A stretch of DNA of 64,000 nucleotides, taken from Anadara kagoshimensis (taxonomy: Eukaryota > Mollusca > Bivalvia > Arcoida > Arcidae). The notes under the pieces were generated by a model, which saw only the letters and a list, made by a program, of their open reading frames with translations, was not told where the DNA came from and searched no databases. The translations under genes and the position numbers were made by a program. Location of the stretch: contig CM037873.1 of the NCBI GenBank assembly GCA_021292105.1, positions 9,959,489 to 10,023,488 of the forward strand, read 5' to 3'. Below, piece after piece: positions 54,418 through 64,000 of this stretch (the first letter of the stretch is position 1; every line of letters begins with the position of its first letter).

Positions 54418-56720
54418 TTTTTAGCTCACCTGAGCCGAAAGGCTCAGATGAGCCATTGCTATCTATCACCGTCCGTCGTCCATCGTGTGTCGTGCGTCGT
54501 GCGTAAACTTTACATTTTAATCTTCTCCTCTAAAACTACTAAGCCAAATTTGATGAAACTTGGTGATTATTATGCCTGTGTAACAGGCTTTCAAAATTGT
54601 GTTCGGGGTTTGACCACGCCCAACAATACGGCTGCCGTTACTATAAATAGCCAAAAGACAAAAAAATCTTCTTCTCTGAAACCAAAAGATGCAGGCAAAT
54701 TTTGATTAGATTTTTGGATTCAGGATACCTAGGTACACTAAAATTGTGTTTTTCATGAAAATTGGACGAAAAATAGGTTACGCGTTTTTTGCGTAAAATT
54801 ATGTAATTTTTAAAATGAGACATTTATTGTTATAACTTCATAATGGCTGAAGATAATAGTATGGAGTTTTCACTGTTGATCTTGTCTTGCACTTTTCTTT
54901 CGATTGCTGTCAAGGTCAAAGTTCAAGCTCATGTCCCAGTTTTTGACCTTTGATAAAAAATGCTATTTTTTAAACATTTCTGGTGATAATTATCTGCAAA
55001 ACTATAGACTTTTTGTATAGGCATGTATATTAGAATATTTTAGGTATTATCCTATCGATCATTTTGATATATGAATGAAGGTCATGGGTTCAAAGGTCAA
55101 GGTCACAGATGTTCAAGTTTACCAAAATAGTTAATTATCTGCAAAACTATGAACTTTTTGTATAGGCATGTATATTAGAATATTGTAGGTAATGGCCCAA
55201 TGGTCATTTTGATATATAAATAAAGGTCATGAGTTCAAAGGTCAAGGTCACAGATGTAAACAAGTACTGAAATGATTATTTATCTCAAAAACTATAGACT
55301 TTTTGTATAGGCATGTATATTAGAATATTGTAGGTAATGGCCCAATGGTCATTTTGATATATGAATAAAGGTCATGAGTTCAAAGGTCAAGGTCACAGAT
55401 GTAAACAAGTACTGAAATGATTATTTATCTCAAAAACTATAGACTTTTTGTATAGGCATGTATATTAGAATATTTTAGGTATTATCCTAACGATCATTTT
55501 GATATATGAATGAAGGTCATGGGTTCAAAGGTCAAGGTCACAGATGTGAATGAGTACCTGAATGGTTAATTATCTTGAAAACTGTTAACTTTTTGTATAT
55601 GCATGTATATTAGAATATTGTAGGTATTAGCCTAACAACCATTTTGATTTATGAATGAAGGATATGGGTTCAAAGGTCAAGGTCACAGATGTGAACAAGT
55701 TCTGAAATGATTCTTTATCTCAAAAGCTATAAACCTTTTGTATAACGATCATTTTGTAATATGATTGAAGGTCATAGGTTCAAAGGTCAAGGTCATAGAT
55801 GCAAACAAATACTTAAATGGGTAATTATCTCAAAAACTATAAACTTTTTGTATAGGCATGTATCTTGGAATATTGTAGGTATTGGCCTAGCGATCATTTT
55901 GATATATGAGTGAAGGTCATAGGTTCAAAGGTCAAGGTCATAGCTGCAAACGAATATTAAAATGGTTAATTATCTTAAAATCTATAAACTTTTTGTATAG
56001 GCATGTATATTAGAATATTGTAGGCATTTGCACAACAATCATTTTGATATATGAATGAAGGTCATAGGTTCAAAGGTCAAGGTTATAGATGCAAACGAAT
56101 ACTTAAATGGTTAATTATCTCAAAAACTATAAACTTTTTGTATAGGCATGTATATTGGAATATTGTAGGTATTGGCCTAACGATCATTTTGATATATGAT
56201 TGAAGGTCATGGGTTCAAAAGTCAAGGTCATAGAATTGAATGAATACTTAAATGGTTAATTATCTCAAAAACTATAAACTTTTTGTATAGGCATGTATAT
56301 TAGAATATTGTAGGCATTTGCACAACAATTATTTTGATATATGAATGAAGGTCATAGGTTCAAAGGTCAAGGTCATAGATGCGAATGAATACTTAAATGG
56401 TTAATTATCTCAAAAACTATAAACTCTTTGTATAGGCATGTATATTGGAATATTGTAGGTATTGGCCTAATGCACATTTTAATATACAGATGTTTTAGCT
56501 GTTTATAAATAACATATTGTAGCTAGTCTTTAGATATGTTATATATAGCATACTTATATAATAATTATTATAATTAATTTGCAAAAATACTTGCATATTA
56601 TTGGCCCTTACTGCTGAAAATTTTGATATTCTCTTTTATTAATGTCATTGACCATTGAACCTCTGCAAAAGATATGTACTCTGCCTCAGGTGAGCGTTAA
56701 GGCCCATGGGCCTCTTGTTT
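54418..56720 (+). mobile_element. AGCTCACCTG element 2 with about 145-bp internal tandem repeats
   Basis: Opens AGCTCACCTGAGCCGAAAGG, a hairpin with a GAAA loop, then CGTCCGTCGTCC. The body has about ten units, each containing GGTTCAAAGGTCAAGGTCAC, TTTTTGTATAGGCATGTATA and TTAGAATATTGTAGGTA; one unit (near 55,740) is shortened. It closes CAGGTGAGCGTTAAGGCCCA with palindrome GGCCCATGGGCC and CTCTTGTTT. Same architecture as 40,837-42,163, but the internal unit is unrelated. Confidence 0.82.
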
Positions 56721-57065
56721 CTATATGACATAATTCCACAAAAACATTTCAATAATGATATTGGACTTTCAAAACTTGAAACAAAAATGTGGGACCTGCC
56801 AAAAATAAAGACGAAAAGGTCCTGGAACTTCCATTACATAGCATAAGTCTAGATCTGCAGCAGCACCCCTGCACCATAAATCTTAAGTAAGAAATTGAAC
56901 TGAGTGTTTTGTAAAAGTACCGTTTACGAAAAAATTTCTGACCACAGCATTTAACCTTCACAACCCGTAAAATTTTTATTTTTTTATTTCCTCTTAAACT
57001 GCTGAACCGATTTAGACGGCAAAATGAGTTGTGGAAGTTCTCTAGGCGACTCTGAAGATTGCTAG
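56720..57065. repeat. Dispersed or duplicated block, left copy
   Basis: TTCTATATGACATAATTCCA, GTGGGACCTGCCAAAAATAA, AAAGGTCCTGGAACTTC, CACCATAAATCTTAAGT and TTTCTGACCACAGCATTTA are shared in order with 62,878-63,085. It starts exactly where element 2 ends. Confidence 0.75.
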
Positions 57066-58980
57066 CCATTTAACATATGTAACGGGTTTTCGCGTAGAAT
57101 TTTTCATTGGCACGTTTTAAACTGAATATTTAAATTGGATGCTAATTTCCGATTCTTTGAAAAGGATATGTTATGGTTTTTTTGGTAATTTTATTCAGAG
57201 GCTCGTTATTAGCGGAATATGTCGATAATATGATAAACTTAGCCACTTCTCTGAAGAGTCGTGAACAAATGAAACAAATATTTGGTGTAGAAGATCCCTA
57301 GGATAAGAAGATTACAGTTTGAATTACTTTCTTATAACAAATGCAATATGCCTAGGCCTGCAGTTACTATAAACATAAAAACACATAACGGGCAAGGTTG
57401 TGTCATAACCTTAAGCTTGAGCCAAGGTCATGTGTGAAAAAGGTCAAGGTCAAAGTGGGTACGTGTGTTTGCAAATCATTTTAGGTCATTATTCATAGAT
57501 GCTTTAGAGGAATTTCATGAAACATTGTTCACATGCATTTGGGTCAAGTATTTATTAACTTCATAAATTTTGCCCCATCTGACGACGTTCTAGACTACAT
57601 GAGTCAAAATAAGGAGGTTTTATTGCATTTAAAATTTTGAAAAATCATGTTAAATCTGTGACAAATATATGACTGGTATTTGAATCACGTACATGTGTAT
57701 ATATCTCGACTTAAACAATAAATGATTGCTTACGTGTAACATGTTTTACCGATAGACTCGAAAGTTACACTAAATTACATAATCCAAGTGACATAATATA
57801 ATTTCATAATAATACAAATATTATGTAATTTAAAAGTTTGTAGCTTAGTTTGTGAGTTTCATTACTGTTTCAGATTAGGGTTCATACAAACGCAATTCCA
57901 ATGTGATATGACAAAATCACACTCTTTGAGCAGTTTTCGACTGTATTTATAGATTTACCAAAACGAACTCTGTAAAGTTGGTCTGTATGATTGTTTTATT
58001 TAACATATTTGGACAATCAACTGAGTAATGTCGCTTACGTTCGTTAAAATTTTGGATGTTCTACAAAACCATGTTTGTTAAACAAGGGGTTTTCATCGAT
58101 CGAAAGGTTCACTTTGAATTTGGCCAAATATAGTGGATTATTTGTGCAGAGTCATTTCTAAGTCAGTGTACAGTTATCAGTTATTTAAAATCGTTACGAT
58201 GTGTCATGCACATGAATATTCAACGATAACAACCGGTATATATAAGTTTATGAATTACGTTTGTTTAGCGACACAATGTGAGAGATGTTAAATTATCCAC
58301 AACACAACTAAGGTAAGATAAAGGCTGAATAAAACTCAAGAACTTATTTTTATATTAAAAAGAAAAAAAACAAAGGCTACACAAACTTTAATTTACGTAG
58401 TCAACTAAACTTGCATAACGGATAAGTGAGTACTAGTGACTGCAAACAGATTGAAGAATAGAAACGATCATTGTCAGGTATGTCGGGTAGCCAGACAGCA
58501 TCGGAATTGAACACAATCTCGCGAAAATGTGAAGAAATTAACTGAATGGATGTTGATATAGACGAAATGCGAAGTTTTTAAAACATTAATATTAATAGTT
58601 GACCCACTTATAATTATCTGCAATCATATTTAATGATAACAAAATATAGATAACCATGATTATGTATGACGTTTATTTGTTCTATTTCTGGCGTGGGCTA
58701 ATTTAAAATTTAATGAAATAATGCTATTCAAACGTAACACATGATATATCGAGAAATGTATTTTGCTCAGTTTGTATGTTAGTGGATTCTGGATCAGTGT
58801 TTTATACCTTGTGTTTTGTTCTTTTTACATGCATACGTTTATCATTGATCAGATTCCAAAAATAATGAACATGAAGTTCAACTGTTGTATACAAAATATA
58901 GGCTAATACACCGCAAATAGACTGAATTATATGGCTAAGTATCCGTCATAGTCATTGCCTTCTGCTGGGATGACAATGGT
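57066..58980. other. No recognised gene
   Basis: AT-rich with no splice-flanked coding stretch or clear repeat. The GTCAAGGTCA motif near 57,440 recalls the unit of element 2. Confidence 0.5.
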
Positions 58981-59561
58981 TAGTCGAGTTGACACTCCCA
59001 TATATTTAATACTTGAACCTAGAAAAGTTTTTTCTTATGAAGGTTTTTGGCTGTTTTGTATTCTGTAGGGTCCCTAGAGTAAAATGAGATTAGTTGCCCT
59101 GGAGGCAACATTGGGCAAAGTGCATAATTTGCATATATCCAAGATGGCTGCCTGACGCCATATGGAAAATCTATCTTTTGTAAGAATTGGTCTACGATAG
59201 CTTGTATATTTTAGGGATGAGGAACTCATTTCCGTTGTTGTTTTTAACATTTGGGGCAATTTGAAAGTAAATTTAACAATTTTGACCAGACAAGGATTTT
59301 TTTTTATAATTAGATGTAACTCAGCATATCACATTCACTGCTGCGTAACTTAACCATGCATCTAGGTACACTTTGTCTAAAAGGTCATAAATGAGGCTCG
59401 AACAATCCCTTTTCATAAGAAATTAAAAACATGATCTTAGTGATTTCAGCTTTACTAAATCTAGCGTAAAGGCTAGTTCCACTTTGCTAAGGTTTCTTTT
59501 AAAGTGTGTGTCCAACGAAGAAGTTTTCAAAGCCACATTATTGCTATCATGGTTAATCCAG

Positions 59562-59840
59562 TCACATATATATTACCACGAATAAAAACCAATTGCAAAC
59601 TGAATAGTTCGGACTTTGTATCAAACTAAATAATAAGTTTGGCAACAGTGATTTGCTTCGATGTTTACATATACATTGATATATTACGTCATGTAATGAA
59701 GTAGTATGGTTTTGGGAATCTGCAGCAAAATCTGTCACTGATAATGCACAACCTTCCACAGATTGATTGGTTGGATTTGAATAGAAGAACTCGTGTTTTG
59801 GTTTTATGATAGTTTTGATATTTGGACCTACTATTTCCAC
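59562..59840 (-). other. Unrecognised 92-codon ORF inside the decayed element
   Basis: Starts MEIVGPNIKTIIKPKHEFFY and is normal in composition, but I recognise no domain and no splice signals. It lies opposite the plus-strand remnant and may be chance or a second decayed gene. Confidence 0.2.
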
Positions 59841-60559
59841 TCTAACTGGCCACTATAAGACACACTTCCATGCGGTATAAGTAAAATGGTAGTGCACAGT
59901 CTAGATTTGGCTTACTTTTGGTGTCTCAACTTACCCAAGTTACCATTAAGCAACATCGCGACATCTAGATCTGAAACTGCTGTTTCACTGATAAATTATA
60001 CTGGAGCGCAGAACATAATACCCCTGCACTGTCTACCACCAAAACTATTTGTATCCCGATTAACAACCCCCAACAAATAATTTTATTGGATGCTGGACAT
60101 GTACAATATGCTGGTAAACTTTCTCAGTGTCTGCTATAAACACATGTATGTCCTGTCGAGGATCTTGCATGTCGACATCATGGTGATTATTAGGATGCTG
60201 TCTCAGTAAACCAGTTTCGAGAACAAACTGTTATCAAATTTGACAAATGAGCCTTTAAAAGCGTGATACTTTGAGTGGGTAGAATTGGTGTTTCTCTGAT
60301 CGATTGGAATGAAGATATTCTTAGTGTGATACGGACCATAACTCAAAAGAGTTCAATCCTCGGTGTTCCTTGGATATATATGACCAAACTTTATTGCTTA
60401 TTCAAACTCCTTCTAAATAAAAACAGGTCATAAGGCAATTGCTCGCAAAATTGCTTCAAATGTGTCAATGTGGTGGATTCAGTTGTAATGGATGTAAAGA
60501 TAGAATATGAGTACAATCCAATCTACCTGATGAGTTTTATAATGCAATCATTAGCTCAA

Positions 60560-61290
60560 TAAAGATAATAAAGACGATTCGTTTCAAAACAACGCTGTCA
60601 AGATCCAAAAACAAAGCCAGTTGTTGATCTTGGAAACATGTTTCTTTGGTTACCGTTGTTTGGACAGCAAGGGCAGTTTGAGCTTATCTTCTGTTTGCAT
60701 TTGAAATCGGTTCTGTTCTTTTTGACATTGGTTGAAAATGGTTGTCATTAGAAAGGCATGAAGTCAGCTCTAGTCAAATCGCTTTGTGGAATTCGTTCAC
60801 CCAAAACTGACAATCACAATTATTCACATTTTTCTACCGCATCTCTTGATCATATGGCGATAACCCATCAGATTTTATTGCATCAATCAAAAAAGGTCAT
60901 ATTGGTTCCCAGACACTTCAAAGAAAATCTTGTTTTTCGACAAATACCGTCTCGTATATTCTAAGAAACCAGGACAGAGGAAACAAAACAGCAATATGTA
61001 TACGATTGTGGATTCGGCCATGATGAATCCGGCATAACTATGGCATCGTATGTTATCCAGGCTGCACAAACAGGCAATAATATCATTTGTGTGCTGATTT
61101 ACGACACCTAGTGTATTAGTGTATAAGCATGAGAACAATGTGATGTATAGATGGACTGATACGATAGAAGTGTTGAACATCAATGCAACTAACCATGGTC
61201 TTGATTCGAGATGTGCAGGCATGCATGCTCTAAGTGCCACGATCTTGGTTCGAGATATTTTGAGCCGCTAGGTATGCACGTTCTTGGTGG
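60560..61290 (+). pseudogene. Remnant of a mobile-element-type protein (DESG...DT...GMHALS)
   Basis: Pieces in shifting frames: DLGNMFLWLPLFGQQGQFEL near 60,630; LLHQSKKVILVP near 60,880; GHDESGITMASYVIQAAQTG with ICVLIYDT at 61,013-61,110; CAGMHALSATILV at 61,212-61,250. These resemble the spaced motifs (HEEADTR, DDTDV, GMHALSGCDT) of a large, uncharacterised, transposon-like protein family I recall from mollusc genomes. Many stops and frameshifts; not functional. Recognition rests on memory of the motif pattern. Confidence 0.45.
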
Positions 61291-61309
61291 TTGTGATACA
61301 GCATCGTAA

Positions 61310-61510
61310 TTACAAACTCATCTTCTCCTCATTCAGCTGATGTTCTTGATTAACAAAGATGACAAATAACTTTATGGGATCTGAACCATTCTTTGTTGTT
61401 CTGTATGGCCAGCCAGCAGGAAAAACTGACGTTTCCCCAGACTCTTCATAAAGAACATCAAAGCCTAATAGTTTTGATTTTGTATCAAACACCATTTTCT
61501 GTTGTCTCAC
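61310..61510 (-). other. Unrecognised 66-codon ORF inside the decayed element
   Basis: Encodes FDTKSKLLGFDVLYEESGET and FPAGWPYRTTKNGSDPIKLF, protein-like in composition and unlike the low-complexity ORFs elsewhere. An AG precedes the frame. No family identified. Confidence 0.3.
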
Positions 61511-62285
61511 CTTTAGTTAATGTTGTGAAAGGGTACCGACAGTCAAGATCCTCCTGGAGAGTATGAGATGATAACCGACTTCGGATCGAAATTCAAAAAT
61601 CAATTTTCATTACATGTTATAGCGAAAGGGTAGCCGGTGCCACAAGAACTTCTTCATGTCGTGTTATGTCGATGTAAGGCACAAAATCATAGGTGCAACA
61701 CACAAGGACATGCTTGCCTTAAAAAATAAATCATGTACATAATTTTGTAATTATTCTAGAGAAAGGGAGTGTTTAATTTTTTACACAAGGGTGAATAGTT
61801 ATTTGACACATATGGTCGGTCATTATAGACATGATAGTATTTACTGTAAAACTAATGCCAGAATTGAGTTGTCCATGCCTAAATACCCCAGCAAAGATAT
61901 ATGACAATCTATCATAAATTTGTTTTTGTACAAAATCAATATTTCCAGATGGCGTCCGTCGGTCATCTTGGATTTATAGCTTATTGTGCGAGTTAATGGT
62001 TTCGTATGTAAAAATTAACACCAGAAATGGGTTTCTCATGCCTGCAAACATCTAAAAGGATATATTACAACCTATTGGAAGATATTTTATATCGCAGTAT
62101 GTATTTCAATTTGACGTTTGGCGCCCATTTTGGTTTATATATATTGTGCAAGTTGTCCAAATTTGCCCGAAGGGCAACTAAGTTAGTTTTGTTCAAGGAC
62201 CCATGAGGAAAACAAAACAGCAAAAAAACTTCATAGGAATGAACATTTCTAGGTTCGTAAGATGCCTACTCGACTATTTGTCATG

Positions 62286-62345
62286 TGCTGATTTTGAATT
62301 TGTATTAAGAAAATGCATTCAAAATCAGCATATGACAGTTTATTA
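62286..62345. repeat. Hairpin next to the decayed element
   Basis: GTCATGTGCTGATTTTGAAT faces ATTCAAAATCAGCATATGAC, a stem of about 20 pairs with one mismatch, just outside the right TIR. Confidence 0.7.
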
Positions 62346-62877
62346 AGGGATTTCACTTAAATTATCCAGGCGAATAGGAGTAAGACGAAATACCTTACTT
62401 TCTCAAATTACAATCGTTCTTACGAGTTTAGATCTGAGTTGTGTAGTGATGCACTGTGATCCGCAAACCGCGATTTCAAGTCTGTGTTGAACTAGGAGAT
62501 ATATCACTGTTTGACCATCGTTCTTCGGTATTAATATAAAAATGTGTTAGCTTATTCATACTGTTACAATTGTGTGTGTATATGAAAATTCATTATCTTA
62601 CGGCACGGTATTTAAAAAGAAAATGTTACTGAAATGTTTGCGATTTAGGACACAGTATATGTATATGACCGATGCAATTTGAATCGTGTTCATAAAAGGG
62701 CAGCGCAACAGTTTTTAATTCTATGAATAGTGACAAAGGGCTTCTTCGCTTATCAGCAGGGGTTTAAAAATGTAGCATGTACGAGGTCAGGACATATTGG
62801 GTTTTACATTGGGATTCATGATCTATAAATGGTAGAAGTCCAGTGGACCTGTCATTTTTTTACCAGGATATTACTAC

Positions 62878-63085
62878 TTTTTCTATATAGCATAATTCCA
62901 CATGATCATTTTAATTATAATATTGGACTTTTAAAACTTAATGTGGGACTTGCCAAAAAAGGAAAAAGGTCCTGGACCTTCTATTTCATAACATAAGTCT
63001 GAACCCTGCACCATAAATCTTAAGTTAGATTTAAACGTTTACGCAGAAATTTCTGACCACAGCATTTAGCCTTACCAACCCGATT
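62878..63085. repeat. Dispersed or duplicated block, right copy
   Basis: Direct-orientation copy of 56,720-57,065 with several internal deletions. Confidence 0.75.
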
Positions 63086-63781
63086 TAGAGATTCAGAGCG
63101 CAAAAAATGAATTGTAAATTACTAGTATCATACATTTCACTTGAACAACATTTAACTCGTATCTAGAACCCATTTCAGACTACGACCGAGGACGGTTTTT
63201 ACATATGTTGTTTTAAGTAGTCTGATGTGATCTGTTAATGGCCACCGTTTTGAAGACGCTGACAGTCGACGCAACTAAGTTACAGTCAAACCTGTTTGTA
63301 AAGTCTACATAAGGAAACCAGTAATTAATATGGTCTATGGACATATTGTCCTTATTCAGAGGTTCCAATAACACGAATAATGACGAATTGGTACATAAGC
63401 TTTTACTTGTCTTTAAAAACAGCTGGCCCTTATATAGAGGTGGTCTGTAAGGCCGCTTGGATTGTATATGGATAATTCAAGGTATATTGTTTCGCCTTTA
63501 CCTACAAGTCGGTAGCGCCCTGATATAAGCAATATAATCTTGACACCTTGCTACATTATTTTTTTGAAATAAGAGAGATATAAAGTACGAAGAGTTTAAT
63601 ATATCAATTTAACACATGTGCATGAATTAATACCTAGACGTTTTATTATCAGATCTACATGTAGATTAAATCTAATTCCAATTTCTTTGAAATTACCACT
63701 GTGTTAGTTAAAATAGATTGAAAGCAACGTTAACTCACCACAAAAAAGTCTCCTTCAAGAATGAATGAATCATTAACCTGT

Positions 63782-63819
<38 letters not shown>

Positions 63820-64000
63820 TCTACTTAAGTTTGTGAATCATCCTTATTATAAAATTTTCTTGAGCGTGCTTCAGTGATTTTTTGGGTCACTTGATCAAAA
63901 GTCAAGGTCAATAATATATTTTTATAAGGTGTATAAGGTTGATTTCGGTGTAATAACGTTTTTTTCTGATTGAATTGCATTTAAAGAAACGTGATACATC
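63086..64000. other. No recognised gene
   Basis: AT-rich; one CT microsatellite and an exon-like 39-nt stretch discussed under rejected items. Confidence 0.5.
63785..63816. repeat. (CT)n microsatellite
   Basis: Uninterrupted CT run of about 32 bases. Confidence 0.95.

Larger units (their letters stand above)
58980..62285. mobile_element. Decayed 3.3-kb element with long, diverged terminal inverted repeats
   Basis: The left end (58,980-59,280) and the reverse complement of the right end (61,990-62,285) share, in order, AGTCGAGT, GAACCTAGAAA, TATGAAG, GCTGTTTTGT, GGGTCC, TTAGTTGCCCT, GGCAA, a CCAAGATGG/CCAAAATGG block and CATTTCnG. Identity looks roughly two-thirds. On the right the CCAAGATG...CGCCATnTGG block is present twice. 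The interior holds a degraded coding region on the plus strand. Superfamily unknown; no target duplication found. Confidence 0.6.

Noticed and set aside
54394..54823. ORFs at the start of AGCTCACC element 2
   Set aside because: Overlap the terminal hairpin and CGTCCGTC stretch; no homology and no splice context.
63739..63777. Exon-like 39 nt on the minus strand (VNDSFILEGDFFV) between an AG and GTGAGT
   Set aside because: The acceptor is preceded by a purine GA run instead of pyrimidines, and the peptide is too short to place in either the sulfatase or a second macroglobulin gene.

Overview
The window is AT-rich, repeat-dense animal DNA. Coding signal occurs as short exons with GT-AG or GC-AG splice sites, and there are no operons. 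The repeat content (tRNA-headed SINEs ending in a block close to TATAAGTGAAATATTCTTGA, elements opening with AGCTCACCTG, LINE fragments, long CT/GAT/AAAT microsatellites) together with intron-rich FANCF and CD109-like genes points to a mollusc, most likely a bivalve. The species cannot be told from the sequence alone.

Three host genes are supported. (1) 566-14,644, minus strand: 17 consecutive exons of a CD109/thioester-containing macroglobulin gene, covering MG1 to the region just past MG6. The signal-peptide exon was not found, and the thioester half lies beyond the left edge. One 61-nt exon is out of frame by one base at a 7-A run. (2) 31,623-46,643, plus strand: a complete eight-exon gene for FANCF, a subunit of the Fanconi anaemia core complex. 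The spliced length is 1,065 nt (354 residues). Human FANCF is a single-exon gene. (3) 49,980-53,943, minus strand: the last two coding exons of an arylsulfatase B/I/J-type sulfatase, separated by an intron that holds a 2.9-kb fold-back transposon.

Layout: 0.5-14.6 kb CD109-like exons, with a TA-flanked MITE, a SINE and five copies of one dispersed repeat in the introns; 14.6-19.7 kb microsatellites, a SINE and small inverted repeats; 19.7-24.5 kb a degenerate but nearly full-length LINE on the minus strand; 24.5-26.3 kb a 5'-truncated LINE on the plus strand, head-to-head with the first; 26.3-31.6 kb non-coding with MITEs; 31.6-46.6 kb FANCF, whose first intron contains a TTAA-flanked inverted-repeat element with a LINE nested in it and a further LINE fragment beside it; 46.8-47.5 kb another terminal-inverted-repeat (TIR) element; 50.0-53.9 kb sulfatase exons and fold-back element; 54.4-56.7 kb a tandem-repeat-bearing AGCTCACC element; 59.0-62.3 kb a decayed element with long inverted ends around remnants of a mobile-element-type coding region; 62.3-64 kb no recognised gene.

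The most unusual structures are: the fold-back element with an exact 9-bp target duplication and about 197-bp satellite arrays in opposed orientations; amplification of both the donor and the acceptor of one FANCF intron; transposon ends lying within about 20-40 bp of three 3' splice sites; and hairpins at the ends of the AGCTCACC elements that differ in sequence but keep pairing. All exon joins and identifications come from reading the sequence and from remembered family features; no database search was possible.
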